A stretch of DNA of 34,854 nt from Planctomycetia bacterium (GCA_020849035.1 JADLHC010000036.1:1-34854), one strand, 5' to 3'. Positions 15,039 to 24,299 are shown, numbered from the stretch's first letter. A program made the numbers and translations. The notes: generated from the sequence alone by a model not told the origin.

Positions 15039-15626
15039 CTAGGCAGTCTGGTTTTTGTTGAGGTAGGCCTCGAGCTCGTCGACGGCGCGCCGGAACGACC
15101 GGCGGTCGGACGGGATGGACTCGAGGTGCCGCGAGGCCCGGTCCATGGCCCGGTGGGCCTGGGCGCGGGTCCAGAGGGTGAGGTCGAACCGGCAGGCGGC
15201 GAGGAAGCGGTTCGCCGGGTCGACGACGGCGAGATCGACGAAGGGCTGGGAGACCATGAGCCGGAAACGCTCGATGGTGGCCCGGTCGGCGATGTCGAGG
15301 ACGATGCCGGCGTAGCGGGGTTCGCCGGGGGTGCGCAGGGACGCGACGAGGGAGAGGAGCGGGTAAGCCGGTTCCTCGGAGACTCCGAATTCGATGTCGC
15401 CCGGGAGGGCGTGCAGGAAGAGGGAGGTCTCGTCGAGACTTGCGCGGGTGACGAGGAAGGCGGTTCCGGCCTCCTCGATCAGGATGGTGGGATTCGCGTG
15501 AAGCAGGTCGGCGATCTCGGTGGTGCGGCGGGCAACGAAGTCGGCGATATGGCGGTTGTCCGCCTCCGGGACGCCGGAAGGACTGAGCTTGTGGTAACGA
15601 CCCTTGGTGGCGTGCATGACGGTCAT
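15039..15626 (-). CDS. Unknown protein between lexA and recA
   Basis: I do not recognise this 195-residue soluble protein. It has an N-terminal helix pair (about 22-45), a central alternating strand/helix region ('[18 protein letters not shown]', '[33 protein letters not shown]', 'FLAACRFDL') and a charged helical C-terminus. There are no cysteine clusters, membrane segments or known catalytic motifs that I can see. It lies 60 bp after lexA and eight bases before recA in the same direction, so it should share SOS control. The start at 15626 is not certain: no clear ribosome site precedes it, and another ATG lies at 15617. Confidence 0.8.
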   Translation of the reverse strand: MTVMHATKGRYHKLSPSGVPEADNRHIADFVARRTTEIADLLHANPTILIEEAGTAFLVTRASLDETSLFLHALPGDIEFGVSEEPAYPLLSLVASLRTPGEPRYAGIVLDIADRATIERFRLMVSQPFVDLAVVDPANRFLAACRFDLTLWTRAQAHRAMDRASRHLESIPSDRRSFRRAVDELEAYLNKNQTA

Positions 15627-15634
15627 CCCCTACC

Positions 15635-15662
15635 TATAGATGTGGACTTCTACACCTGACAA
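15635..15662 (-). promoter_or_regulatory. Candidate second promoter and inverted repeat between lexA and the unknown gene
   Basis: On the minus strand TTGTCA (15662-15657) and TCTATA (15640-15635) are 16 bp apart. Overlapping them is an inverted repeat TATAGA-N8-TCTACA (15635-15654), which has the 4-8-4 geometry of the LexA box but different half-sites. A separate promoter for the unknown gene and recA is possible. Both hexamers are imperfect. Confidence 0.3.
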
Positions 15663-15686
15663 GAACCGAACATCCGGTCCACGAAC

Positions 15687-16298
15687 TTACAGCTGGATCC
15701 GGCGCACGACGCCGACGACCTTGCCGCCGATCCAGAACGATGCGTCATCCTTGCTGATCCAGATGGGTTCCATCCCGGAGTTCTCGGGCTGGAGGCGCCA
15801 TCCGGCCGGCTCCTTGTAGATCCGCTTGACGGTGGCCTCGCCGTCCAGGAAGGCCACGCCGATCTGGCCCGACTCGACGACCGGCATCGGGCGGACGACG
15901 ACGAAGTCGCCCGGGTTGATGCCGGCGCCGACCATGCTCTCACCGCGGACGCGCAGGGCGAACAGGTCGCCCGACGCCCCGAACATCTCCTCGATGGCGA
16001 GGGTGCCTTCCCGGTTCTCGATCGCCAGGATCGGCGTGCCGGCGGCCACAGTCCCGATGATCGGGATCCCACCCTGGCGGAACGAGGCATCCGTGATCTC
16101 GAGCGCCCGTGACTTCTCGCTGCGGCGGATGTACCCCTTCCGCTCGAGCGCCTTCAGGTGGCTCGTGACCGCGTTGGGGGAAGCGAACCCGAACTGTTCC
16201 GCGATCTCCTCGTAGGAGGGCGGGTAGCCGCGTTCGCGGATGTGGCGGCACAGGAAGTCGAAGATCTCGCGCTGCTTGGGGGTCATCGCTTCAGCCAT
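15687..16298 (-). CDS. lexA: LexA repressor
   Basis: This 203-residue protein represses SOS genes until RecA filaments trigger its self-cleavage. The winged helix-turn-helix is at residues 5-65, with a recognition helix region SPNAVTSHLKALERKGYI that resembles the Escherichia type more than the Bacillus type. The peptidase part has the cleavage bond Ala86-Gly87 (in 'TVAAGTPI'), nucleophile Ser121 in 'RGESMVG' and Lys158 in 'EATVKRI'. A matching CTGT-N8-ACAG operator lies in its own promoter, so it controls itself. The start at 16298 has only a weak ribosome site; Met5 (16286) is an alternative. It heads an operon with the unknown gene and recA. Confidence 0.97.
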   Translation of the reverse strand: MAEAMTPKQREIFDFLCRHIRERGYPPSYEEIAEQFGFASPNAVTSHLKALERKGYIRRSEKSRALEITDASFRQGGIPIIGTVAAGTPILAIENREGTLAIEEMFGASGDLFALRVRGESMVGAGINPGDFVVVRPMPVVESGQIGVAFLDGEATVKRIYKEPAGWRLQPENSGMEPIWISKDDASFWIGGKVVGVVRRIQL

Positions 16299-16331
16299 GG
16301 GAACCTGTGTAAATACTGCGTTGTGCCCTTC

Positions 16332-16359
16332 ATGATACTGTATAGATCGACAGTGTCAA
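16332..16359 (-). promoter_or_regulatory. lexA promoter with LexA box
   Basis: On the minus strand -35 TTGACA (16359-16354) and -10 TATCAT (16337-16332) are separated by exactly 16 bp, and that spacer is the LexA box CTGT-N8-ACAG (16338-16353). Bound LexA would block RNA polymerase directly. The lexA ATG is 34 bp from the -10. Confidence 0.85.
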
Positions 16360-16448
16360 GGTGTGACCGGAAAAATTGCGAATTGCCGGATTTCCGCACC
16401 TCCCACCTCGCGACCCCGCACACCTCCCTTTCCGGTAAAGTCCGCGTC

Positions 16449-17861
16449 ATGCCGGCCGAACTCGCCTATCTCTTCCGCCACACCGTCCTCCGCGACGCCG
16501 CCTACCAGCTCCAGCTGCCGGGCGACCGGGCGCGGCTGCACGGGCTGGCGATCGGGGCGATCGAGGACGCGGCCGGCGGGCGCCCCCCGGCGCCGGCCCC
16601 TCTGGCGGACTTTGAAAAGAAGGACTACCAGCCGCACCCGGTCGACGCATTCGCCGAAACGCTCGCGGAACACGCTCGCCGCGCCGGCGCGGAGGGTGCA
16701 CGGCACCTCGCGCCCCTCGTCCGGCTCTACCTGCGCCGCGGGGCGGAACTGGCCGAGAAGCGCTTCGACCGCTCCGCCGCGGAGCGGCTCTGGCGGCAGG
16801 TGGCGGACGTGGAGGCAGGGCCGGAGCGCGCCGCGGCGCTGCGCCTGTGCGCCATCGCCTCTGCCAAGGCGGGCCGGTTCGCGATCGCGGAGGGGCTCCT
16901 GCAGGAAGCGCTGGCGCTGTTCCGCGCGGGGCCGCCGACGCCGTTCGAGGGGATCACCGTGGAGACGCTGGGAAGCGTCTGCAAGGCCACGAACGTCGCG
17001 CGTTCCGAGGAGCTGTACCGGGAGGCGCTCGCCCTCCACCGCCGCGCGCGCAACCGCCGCTCGGAGGGGTCGGCGCTGGGCAACCTGGCGACGCTTCATA
17101 TGGAGACCGGCCGCGTGGACGATGCCGAGGCGGAGTTCGAGGAGGCGCTTCGGATCCACCGGGAAACGGGGAACCGGCCGTTCGAGGGCATCCTCCTGGG
17201 GAACTTCGCGATCCTGCTGAGGCAGACGGGTCGGTTGGACCGCGCGGAGGCGGCCTACAGGCAGGCGATCGACATCCTGACGGAGCAGGGCGACCGGCCG
17301 ACGGTGGGGGGGACCAGGTGCAACCTGGCGACGCTGTACCGCCTCACGGGACGGATGCAGGAGTGCGAAGCGCTGCTGGATTGCGCGCTGGCGGAGGCGC
17401 GCGAGATCCGGGACCGCCTCACGGAGAGTTCGGCGCTCGACGGGCTGGCCGCCCTCTACAGCGCGACGGGTCGTTCCGCGCAGGCCGAGCGCGCGATCCT
17501 GGACGCACTGGACCTGAGCCGGAGCCTGGGGGACCGCCGCGCCGAAGGCACGCATCTCGGGGCGCTCGCTGAGATTCACACGAACTCGAGCCGGACGGCG
17601 GACGCCGAGATGGAGTTCGAGGCCGCGCTGGCGATCCACCGCGAAGTCCGAAACGTCCGGTTCGAGGGGATCCACCGCTGCGAGTACGCCGTGTTCCTGA
17701 TCGGGCTGGGAAGGGTGGACCGCGGCCGGGCGGAGGCCGAGGCGGGGCTGGAACTGCTGCGTCGGGTCCACGACGCGCCGGCGCTGAAAAGGGCGGTTGA
17801 AGACCTCGAGCGCGCCTGCGCGGAGGCCGGGATCCCCCCGGTGGCCGGGAGCGCGGGATGA
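16449..17861 (+). CDS. TPR-repeat protein, first member of the array
   Basis: This 470-residue protein opens directly with the helical segment 'YLFRHTVLRDAAYQLQLP...RLHG' (about residues 6-30), which in full-length relatives marks the end of an AAA/STAND ATPase module. After a linker there are about six TPR-like repeats with a 40-residue period ('EGxxLGNLAxLxxxTGRxxxAExxxxxALxIHRExGN'), residues about 185-445. TPR superhelices bind other proteins. No catalytic motif is visible. The start is ATG 16449; TAAAGT lies seven bases before it and there is no ribosome site, so the mRNA may be leaderless. Its stop overlaps the next start (ATGA). The partner is probably another array product. Confidence 0.85.
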   Translation: MPAELAYLFRHTVLRDAAYQLQLPGDRARLHGLAIGAIEDAAGGRPPAPAPLADFEKKDYQPHPVDAFAETLAEHARRAGAEGARHLAPLVRLYLRRGAELAEKRFDRSAAERLWRQVADVEAGPERAAALRLCAIASAKAGRFAIAEGLLQEALALFRAGPPTPFEGITVETLGSVCKATNVARSEELYREALALHRRARNRRSEGSALGNLATLHMETGRVDDAEAEFEEALRIHRETGNRPFEGILLGNFAILLRQTGRLDRAEAAYRQAIDILTEQGDRPTVGGTRCNLATLYRLTGRMQECEALLDCALAEAREIRDRLTESSALDGLAALYSATGRSAQAERAILDALDLSRSLGDRRAEGTHLGALAEIHTNSSRTADAEMEFEAALAIHREVRNVRFEGIHRCEYAVFLIGLGRVDRGRAEAEAGLELLRRVHDAPALKRAVEDLERACAEAGIPPVAGSAG

Positions 17862-19225
17862 CCGCGGAGGCCGCCTACGCGTTCCGGCACGCGATCCTGA
17901 GGGATGCCGCGGTCCAGCTGCAGCTCCCCCACGACCGCGCGCGGCTGCATGGGTTCGCGGCCGACCTGATGGAGGAGATGCTGGGAGAAGAGCTGGGCGC
18001 GTGGGCGACGGACATCGCCGGCCACCTGCGGCAAGCCCGCGCGCTCGTACCGGGCTCGCGACCCGGCCCGCGGGAGACCGCGCTGCTCCGGCGGGGCGCC
18101 GAGTACGCGGAGGCACACTGGCAGAACGAGGCCGCCGAGGCCGGATGGCTGGCCGTTGCGGAAGCGGACCCCGACGCGCGGCCGCACGCGCTTCAGAAGG
18201 CGGGAATGCTCGCCTGCGAAAGCGGGCATGTTCCAAGGGCGGAAGCACAGTTCCGGGAAGCCGTCGAGTGCGCCGTGCATCCCCAGGACATCGCGGCGGC
18301 GGTCGCCGGCCTCGCGAACGTCCACCGCGAAATGGGGCGGATGCGGGAAGCGGAAGAGGGCTTTCGCCGGGCCGCGGAGATCGACCGTGCGAACGGCAGG
18401 CGGGCCTCCCTCGGAGGCATCCTGGGAAACCTCGCCACGCTGCTCTTCCAGACAGGCCGGTCCGCGGAGGCGTGGAAGGTCTTCGAGGAGGCGCTGGAGC
18501 TGCTGCGCGACGGTCCGGACCGGCGTCGCTATGCGATCGTCCTGGGGAACTACGCCCAGGCGCGCCAGATCCACGACCGGAACGACGCGGACGCCGGGCG
18601 GCTCCTCGACGAAGCGCTGGCGATCCACCGCGAGACCGGGAATCGCCTCATGGAGGGGCTGGTGCTCAGCCGTTTCGCCGCGGACCTGGCAGAACGAGGC
18701 CGCCCCGAGGAGGCCCTGCGCCTGGCCGACGAGGCGCTTCGGGTTCTGCGCGAAGCCGGTCATCGGCCGGGCGTGGCGGTCGTCGTGGGGAACAGCGCGG
18801 CGGCGCTGGCCGCGCTGGGGAGAACGGAAGAGGCGGAGCGGGCGTTCCGGGAGGGCATCGCCGTGACGCAGAGTCTCGGGAGCCGGCGCAACGAAGGAGT
18901 CTTCCGCGGCAACTACGCGAACTTCCTGATGGACCGGGGACGAACGGGCGAAGCGGACGAGATGTACGCGTCGGCGCAGGCGATCCACGCCGAGGTCGGC
19001 AATCCGGTCGCCGCCGCGGTCCACCGCGGGAATCAGGCCTCGCGCCTGATGCGCCGCGGGCAACGGGAACGCGCGCTGGCGGCCTGGAACGACGTGCAGG
19101 CGTTCCTGTCCGCCCGGCGCGGCTCAGACCATGCGGTCGACCTGGAGCGCGAATGGAGAGCGGCGTGTTCCAGCGCCGGGGGGCCGGACGCGGCGGGGCC
19201 TCCGCCTTCCGGATCCGGCGGATAG
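17858..19225 (+). CDS. TPR-repeat protein, second member of the array
   Basis: This 455-residue paralogue of the preceding gene starts within its stop codon (ATGA), so the two are translationally coupled. It begins with 'YAFRHAILRDAAVQLQLP...RLHG' and, after a less conserved helical stretch (about 40-135), has about seven 40-residue TPR-like repeats up to residue 420. The C-terminal 30 residues are Gly/Pro/Ser-rich and disordered. Sequence agreement with the first member is strongest in the opening motif and in the turn residues of the repeats, while repeat surfaces differ, as expected for proteins with different partners. Confidence 0.85.
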   Translation: MTAEAAYAFRHAILRDAAVQLQLPHDRARLHGFAADLMEEMLGEELGAWATDIAGHLRQARALVPGSRPGPRETALLRRGAEYAEAHWQNEAAEAGWLAVAEADPDARPHALQKAGMLACESGHVPRAEAQFREAVECAVHPQDIAAAVAGLANVHREMGRMREAEEGFRRAAEIDRANGRRASLGGILGNLATLLFQTGRSAEAWKVFEEALELLRDGPDRRRYAIVLGNYAQARQIHDRNDADAGRLLDEALAIHRETGNRLMEGLVLSRFAADLAERGRPEEALRLADEALRVLREAGHRPGVAVVVGNSAAALAALGRTEEAERAFREGIAVTQSLGSRRNEGVFRGNYANFLMDRGRTGEADEMYASAQAIHAEVGNPVAAAVHRGNQASRLMRRGQRERALAAWNDVQAFLSARRGSDHAVDLEREWRAACSSAGGPDAAGPPPSGSGG

Positions 19226-19234
19226 CATGCCCCC

Positions 19235-22200
19235 ATGCCCGCCGACCCGCGCGAGCGCCGCACGGTCACCGTCCTTTTCAGCGACCTCTCCGGCTTCACC
19301 CGCCTCTCCGAGCGGATGGACCCGGAGGAGGTGCAGGACCTCGTGGACGCGCTCTTCCAGAGATTCCGCGCCGCGATCGAGTCGCGCGGGGGGACGGTGG
19401 ACAAGTTCATCGGCGACGCGGTGATGGCGGTGTTCGGCGCGCCGGTCGCGCACGAGGACGACGCGGTGCGGGCCGTGCGGGCGGGGCTGGCGATGCAGGA
19501 GGAGATCGCGGCGTTCGACGCGGAGCGCGGGCTGGGGCTGCGGCTGCGGGTGGGGATCAACACGGGAGAAGTGCTCTGGGGGAGCGTGGCCGGGGAGAAG
19601 GCGACGGTGATGGGGGACGCGGTGAACGTCGCGCAGCGGCTGGAGTCGGCGGCGGAGCCAGGGACGGTGCTTGTCTCGCGGGCCGTGGAGCGCGGGCTGC
19701 GGGGGCGGTTCCGGCTGGTGGGGCGCGAGGCGATCCACGTGAAGGGCCGCGACGAGGCGATCGAGGTGCTGCAGGCGGTCGAGGAGTTGGCCGGACAGAC
19801 CGAGCACCGGCCGGACGGGCCGGCGGCGGCGTTCGTGGGACGCGACGACGAGCTGGCGCGGCTGCTGGCGCGCGTCGAGCGCGGCGGCGGCGTGGTGCTG
19901 CTGGAGGGGGAAGCGGGGATCGGGAAGTCGCGGCTCGCGGCGGAGCTGCGGCGCGCGTTCCGCGAACGGCACCGCGGGGCCTGGGTCGCGACGGGGCGGG
20001 CGCTGGAGGGGTTGAGACTGCCGCTGGCGGCGTTCGGGGACGTCGTGCGGCAGGAAGCGGGCGTCGCGGGGCTCGATGTCCGGGGCGGCCCGCGCGTCGT
20101 GGAGGCCCTCGCCGCCGGGTTCCCGCCGGAAGACGCGCCGCAGGCCCTGATGCGCGCCCACCTCGTCGCCGCCTCGATCGGCTTCTCCGTTCCCGGCTCG
20201 CCCGTCGGCGACCTCGACCCCGCCCGCATCGCGGCCGAAACGCACTTCTCCTGGGAGCGCTGGCTCTCCCGCCGGCCCGGCCTCCTTTGCCTCGAGGACC
20301 TCCACTGGGCGGACCCCGCGACGGGCGCCCTCCTGGCCCACCTCGCGGCCGCCCCGATCCGCGTGGCGATCGTCGCCACCGCGCGCCCCGGGCACTCCAT
20401 CCCCCGCGCCGTCTCCCGGTGGCCGCTCCGGGACCTGGACGCCGCCGCCGCGGGCCGCCTCGCCGCCGCCCTCCTGCGCTCCCCCGTCGCCGAGGACCTG
20501 GCACGCTTCCTCGCCGAACAGTCCGGCGGAAACCCGCTCTACGTCGAAGAACTGGCGCGCTTCCTCAGGGACGAGAAGCTCCTCGAGGGCGCGCCGCTTC
20601 GGCTCTCGTCGGCCCCGCGGCGGGTGCCGGAAGGGCTCAACGGGCTGCTGGTCGCGCGCCTCGACGCGCTGGCGGAGGGGCACAAGGCGGTGGTCAAGGC
20701 CGCGAGCGTGCTCGGCCGGGTGTTCTGGTCGAACCTGCTGGCGGAGCTGTCGGAGGCCGACGCCGGACCGGCGGTCGCCGAATCGAAGCGGCGCGGGCTG
20801 GTGTTCGCGCAGGGGCCGTCGCTCCTGCCCGGCGACGACCAGTACCTGTTCCGGCACGCCCTCATCCGGGACGCGGCCTACGGGCTCCTGACGAAAAAGG
20901 AGCGGCAGCGGCTCCACGCGCGGGCGGCGGACCTGCTCGAGTCGCGCGCCGCCGCGACGGGTCGCCGCGTGCGCTCGCTGGCGGCGGTCCAGCGCGAGGC
21001 CGCCGGCGGCGCGGCCGCAGCGGCCGACCTGTGGCTCGCTTCCTCGCGGGAAGCGCTCGCGGACTCGGCTGCGGAGGAAGCGCTCGCCGCGGCGCGCGAG
21101 GCGGAGCGCCTCGGGAAAGGCTCGCCGGCGCGCGCGGCCGCGGCGGAGGCCGCCGTCGCGCTGGCCCGCCTCGACGAGGCCCGTGCCGATGCTGAGGCCG
21201 TGCTCTCCGACACGGCCGCCGATCCGCCCGACGCCGATCGCGCCCGCTTCGTCCTCCTCCGCGTCCTCGAGCGCCGCGGGGACTTCCCCGCCATGCTCGC
21301 GGCCGCCGAGGAGCTCGCGAACCGGGCGCTCCCCCCGCACCGGCACGTCGAGGCGCTCTTCAGCCGCGCCAGCGCCCACTGGCGGCTGCATCATTTTGAC
21401 GAAGCGGTCCACGGGATCGCCGCGGGCCTTGCAGAACTGGAAGCGGTCCCGGCGCTGGCGGCGACGTCCGACGGAATGCGGGTCGCGGCGGCGCTTCGGA
21501 ATCTCCGCGGAAACGTCCTCCGGGAGCGCAGCGAGGTGGAGCCGGCGATGGCGGAGTACCGGGCCGCGCTGGGCCTCGCGCGTTCGGCGGGGGCGACGCG
21601 GTTCGCCGCTGGGGTGCTGAGCAACATCGGCGGCGTGCTCGCCATGACGGAGGGAGCGGACGCGGCGCTCGGCTGCTACCGGGAGGCGGTGGACCTGCTG
21701 CGGCCGACGGGCGACCGCCATGGGCTCGCGCTGGCGCTCACGAACGTCGGGATCGGCCTGCGGACGAAGGGCGACTGGGCGGGGGCTCGCGCGGTGCTCG
21801 AGGAGTCGCTGGCCCTGACGCGCGGCATGGGGGACCGCTGGGGCCAGGCGGGCGGGCTTCACAACCTGGGCTACGTCCTGCGCAGCGAGGGCGACCTGGA
21901 GGGAGCGCGGCGGCACTTCGAGGAGGCCCTGGCGCTCCGCCTGGAGGTCGCCGACCGGCAGGGGGCGTGCACCTCGCGCATCGGGCTGGGGATCGTGGCG
22001 TTCGAGACGGGACGGTGGGAGGAAGCGGCCGAGGCGTTCACGGAGGCGGGCCGGGAGGGCCGTGCCGCGGAGAACCGGCTGAGTGTGGGGCTGGCGCTGT
22101 CGAACCTGGGGAGCGCGCGGCTGGCGGCGGGCGACCTTGCGGGGGCGGCGGAGGCGTGGAGAGAGACGGAGGAGGCGTCGCGGGGGCTGAAGCAGGTCGG

Positions 22201-22831
22201 GCACCTGGCGGACGTGCAGGACGGGAAGGCGCTGCTGGCGGCGCTTCGGGGCGACGCGGAGGAGGCGGCGCGCCTGGCGGCGCACGCTGCGGACTCCCGC
22301 AGGTCGCGGGGCGAGCCGGTGGGGATGTGCGTCAGCATGGCGATCGCGGCGCGGCTGGCGGCGGAGGCCGGACGAGCGACGGAGGCCGGGGCCCTCGCGG
22401 AGGAGGCCGTCGAGACGGCGCGGCGGGCCGGCCTGGCGGGCGAAGAGGCCTACGGACGCGCGGCGCGGTCCGCCGTGCGGCTCGCGGTCGGGGACGTCGC
22501 CGGCGCGGTCGAGGATGCGCGCGCGGCCGCCGCGGGCGCCCGCGCGGATCGTCTCGACGTCTGCACCGCGCTCGCGCTCGCGGAGCTGGCCGCCGGGCGA
22601 ATCGAGGCCGCGACCGCCGCCACGAACGCCGGTCGCCGCGGCCTGGAGACCCGGCGCGCCCCGATCTACACCCTGCTTCCCTTCCTCGATGCCGAATCCC
22701 GAGTCGCCTCCGCGGCGGGCGACACCGCGCGGGCGGCGAAGGCGGCGACGCAGGGCCTCGCCGTGGCCCGCTCGGCGGGAGCCGGGCGCTGGGTGAAGAG
22801 CTTCGCGGCCCCGCAGAACACGGACGGGTAG
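19235..22831 (+). CDS. Class III nucleotidyl cyclase - ATPase - TPR protein
   Basis: This 1198-residue protein holds the complete architecture of the array. Residues 10-150 form a class III cyclase with metal Asp17 and Asp61, purine-selecting Lys57 and Asp128, and transition-state Asn131 and Arg135, so it should make cAMP. Residues 200-560 form an AAA/STAND ATPase: 'VGRDDELARL', Walker A GEAGIGKS at about 225-232, Walker B-like 'LLCLEDLHWAD' at about 350-360, ending with 'YLFRHALIRDAAYGLL...RLHARAADLLES' at 537-563. The rest is helical, with clear 40-residue TPRs in the middle. It should be a cytosolic signal integrator. TAGCAT six bases before the ATG may be a leaderless -10, or the gene may be coupled to the previous one. 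Confidence 0.93.
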   Translation: MPADPRERRTVTVLFSDLSGFTRLSERMDPEEVQDLVDALFQRFRAAIESRGGTVDKFIGDAVMAVFGAPVAHEDDAVRAVRAGLAMQEEIAAFDAERGLGLRLRVGINTGEVLWGSVAGEKATVMGDAVNVAQRLESAAEPGTVLVSRAVERGLRGRFRLVGREAIHVKGRDEAIEVLQAVEELAGQTEHRPDGPAAAFVGRDDELARLLARVERGGGVVLLEGEAGIGKSRLAAELRRAFRERHRGAWVATGRALEGLRLPLAAFGDVVRQEAGVAGLDVRGGPRVVEALAAGFPPEDAPQALMRAHLVAASIGFSVPGSPVGDLDPARIAAETHFSWERWLSRRPGLLCLEDLHWADPATGALLAHLAAAPIRVAIVATARPGHSIPRAVSRWPLRDLDAAAAGRLAAALLRSPVAEDLARFLAEQSGGNPLYVEELARFLRDEKLLEGAPLRLSSAPRRVPEGLNGLLVARLDALAEGHKAVVKAASVLGRVFWSNLLAELSEADAGPAVAESKRRGLVFAQGPSLLPGDDQYLFRHALIRDAAYGLLTKKERQRLHARAADLLESRAAATGRRVRSLAAVQREAAGGAAAAADLWLASSREALADSAAEEALAAAREAERLGKGSPARAAAAEAAVALARLDEARADAEAVLSDTAADPPDADRARFVLLRVLERRGDFPAMLAAAEELANRALPPHRHVEALFSRASAHWRLHHFDEAVHGIAAGLAELEAVPALAATSDGMRVAAALRNLRGNVLRERSEVEPAMAEYRAALGLARSAGATRFAAGVLSNIGGVLAMTEGADAALGCYREAVDLLRPTGDRHGLALALTNVGIGLRTKGDWAGARAVLEESLALTRGMGDRWGQAGGLHNLGYVLRSEGDLEGARRHFEEALALRLEVADRQGACTSRIGLGIVAFETGRWEEAAEAFTEAGREGRAAENRLSVGLALSNLGSARLAAGDLAGAAEAWRETEEASRGLKQVGHLADVQDGKALLAALRGDAEEAARLAAHAADSRRSRGEPVGMCVSMAIAARLAAEAGRATEAGALAEEAVETARRAGLAGEEAYGRAARSAVRLAVGDVAGAVEDARAAAAGARADRLDVCTALALAELAAGRIEAATAATNAGRRGLETRRAPIYTLLPFLDAESRVASAAGDTARAAKAATQGLAVARSAGAGRWVKSFAAPQNTDG

Positions 22832-22835
22832 CGGC

Positions 22836-24218
22836 ATGAGCTCCTCGGAATCCGCTTACTTCTTCCGCCACGCCGTCCTGAGGGACGCGGCCTATCAGCT
22901 GCAGCTCCCGGGCGACCGGGGACGGCTGCACGGGCTGGCGCTGGAGGCGATCGAGCAAGCCTGGGGCGGGCGGGCGCCGGAGCCGGACGCGCTGGACTTC
23001 GGGGAGGAGAGGACTTTCCACGCATTCCCCTCGGACGGCGTCGCCCTCGAGCTGGCGGAGCACGCGGCGAAGTCGGGCGACGCGGCGCTTGACGGGCTGC
23101 AGCGCCGCTACCGGAGGCGCGCCGCGGAGGATCTCGAGCGCAGGGGCCAGCAGGCGGCGGCGGCCGCAGAGTGGCGCAAACTCGCGGCGTCGCTCGACGA
23201 CGCCGGGCACGGGCTCGCCGTGGCGCGCGCCGGACGCGCGCTCCTTCGCTCCGGCGACTCCGCCCGGGCCCTGGAGGCCCTGCAGGAGGCCCTCGCCCTC
23301 TTCCGGTCCCTCGGCGAACGGCGGTACGCGGGAAGCCTCATGGGAGACCTCGCCGTCGCCTTCGAGTACGGGGCGGGCTATGAGGAAGCCGAGCGGCACT
23401 ACCGGGACGCCATCGCCATCCACCGGGAAGCCGGCAACCGCATCCTGGAGGGTCGCGCCCGCGCGAACCTCGCCGGCCTCTACGGCACGATGGGTCGGTG
23501 GGAGGCGGCCGAGCGCGCGTTCGAGGAAGCGCTGGCGCATGTGCGCTCGTGCGGCGACCGGAGAGAGGAAGGGACTGCGCTCGGGAACCTGGCCGCGGTG
23601 TACTTCCAGTCGGGACGGCCGGGCCTCGGCGAAACCATCTGCCTGCAGGCGATGGCGATTCACCGCGAAACCGGGAACCGCCGCGGCGAGGCGGCGGCCT
23701 GCGCGCTCATGGCTCGCCGCAACGCCGACCAGGGACGCCGGGAAGAAGCGGTGCGGCTGTACGAGCAGGCCCTTCGACTCCACCGGGAAACCGGCAACCG
23801 GCGGTCGGAGGGAATCACCCTCGGCAACCTGGCCGGGATTCTCAACGCAATGGGCCGCCTCGAGATTGCGGAACGCACCTACGAGCGGGCCCTGGCCGTC
23901 GATCAATCGGTGGGAAACCGGATCTCCGAGGGAGTCGTCCTCCAGAACCTCGCGTTCCTCTACCGCGACACCGGGCGGACCAGGCAGGCCGAGGAGGCGC
24001 TCGCGCAGGCCATCGCCCACTTTCGCGCCGCCGGCAACCGGCGCTTCGAGGCGCACGCCCGCTGTCGGCAGGCGGTCCTGCGACGTTCCCCGGGCGACTG
24101 GCGCTCGGCCGAGGCCGGCCTGCGCGCGCTCGGGGACACGGAGGAACTGGAAGTTCTCCGGGCGGAGATGCGCAAGGAGTGCGCCGAAGCCGGCGTGGCG
24201 CCGCTGGACGGCCCGTAG
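22836..24218 (+). CDS. TPR-repeat protein, fourth member of the array
   Basis: This 460-residue paralogue begins four bases after the cyclase-ATPase gene. It has the same opening segment 'YFFRHAVLRDAAYQLQLPGDR.RLHG' and an acidic linker, then six well-kept 40-residue TPR-like repeats (about 165-410). Its end, 'CAEAGVAPLDGP', matches the end of the first member ('CAEAGIPPVAG'), so these two are the closest pair of TPR-only proteins. No enzyme motif is seen. The position straight after the complete gene and the shared opening helix suggest that it binds or competes with that protein. Confidence 0.85.
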   Translation: MSSSESAYFFRHAVLRDAAYQLQLPGDRGRLHGLALEAIEQAWGGRAPEPDALDFGEERTFHAFPSDGVALELAEHAAKSGDAALDGLQRRYRRRAAEDLERRGQQAAAAAEWRKLAASLDDAGHGLAVARAGRALLRSGDSARALEALQEALALFRSLGERRYAGSLMGDLAVAFEYGAGYEEAERHYRDAIAIHREAGNRILEGRARANLAGLYGTMGRWEAAERAFEEALAHVRSCGDRREEGTALGNLAAVYFQSGRPGLGETICLQAMAIHRETGNRRGEAAACALMARRNADQGRREEAVRLYEQALRLHRETGNRRSEGITLGNLAGILNAMGRLEIAERTYERALAVDQSVGNRISEGVVLQNLAFLYRDTGRTRQAEEALAQAIAHFRAAGNRRFEAHARCRQAVLRRSPGDWRSAEAGLRALGDTEELEVLRAEMRKECAEAGVAPLDGP

Positions 24219-24299
24219 CACGGGAGTCCGGAGAGCGGGGCACCCGAAAGGTCCGGGCGGATTTCGGCCTCCCGGTCGCCTCTCCGTTACCATCCCTTC

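Noticed and set aside
16338..16353. LexA control of the TPR/cyclase array through the same box.
   Set aside because: The box fills the lexA spacer, about 83 bp from the nearest -10-like hexamer of the array. I see no second box on the array side.
16158..16448. An upstream extension of the first TPR protein.
   Set aside because: That stretch is antisense to lexA and its promoter and reads as a shadow. The motif YLFRH begins just after ATG 16449.
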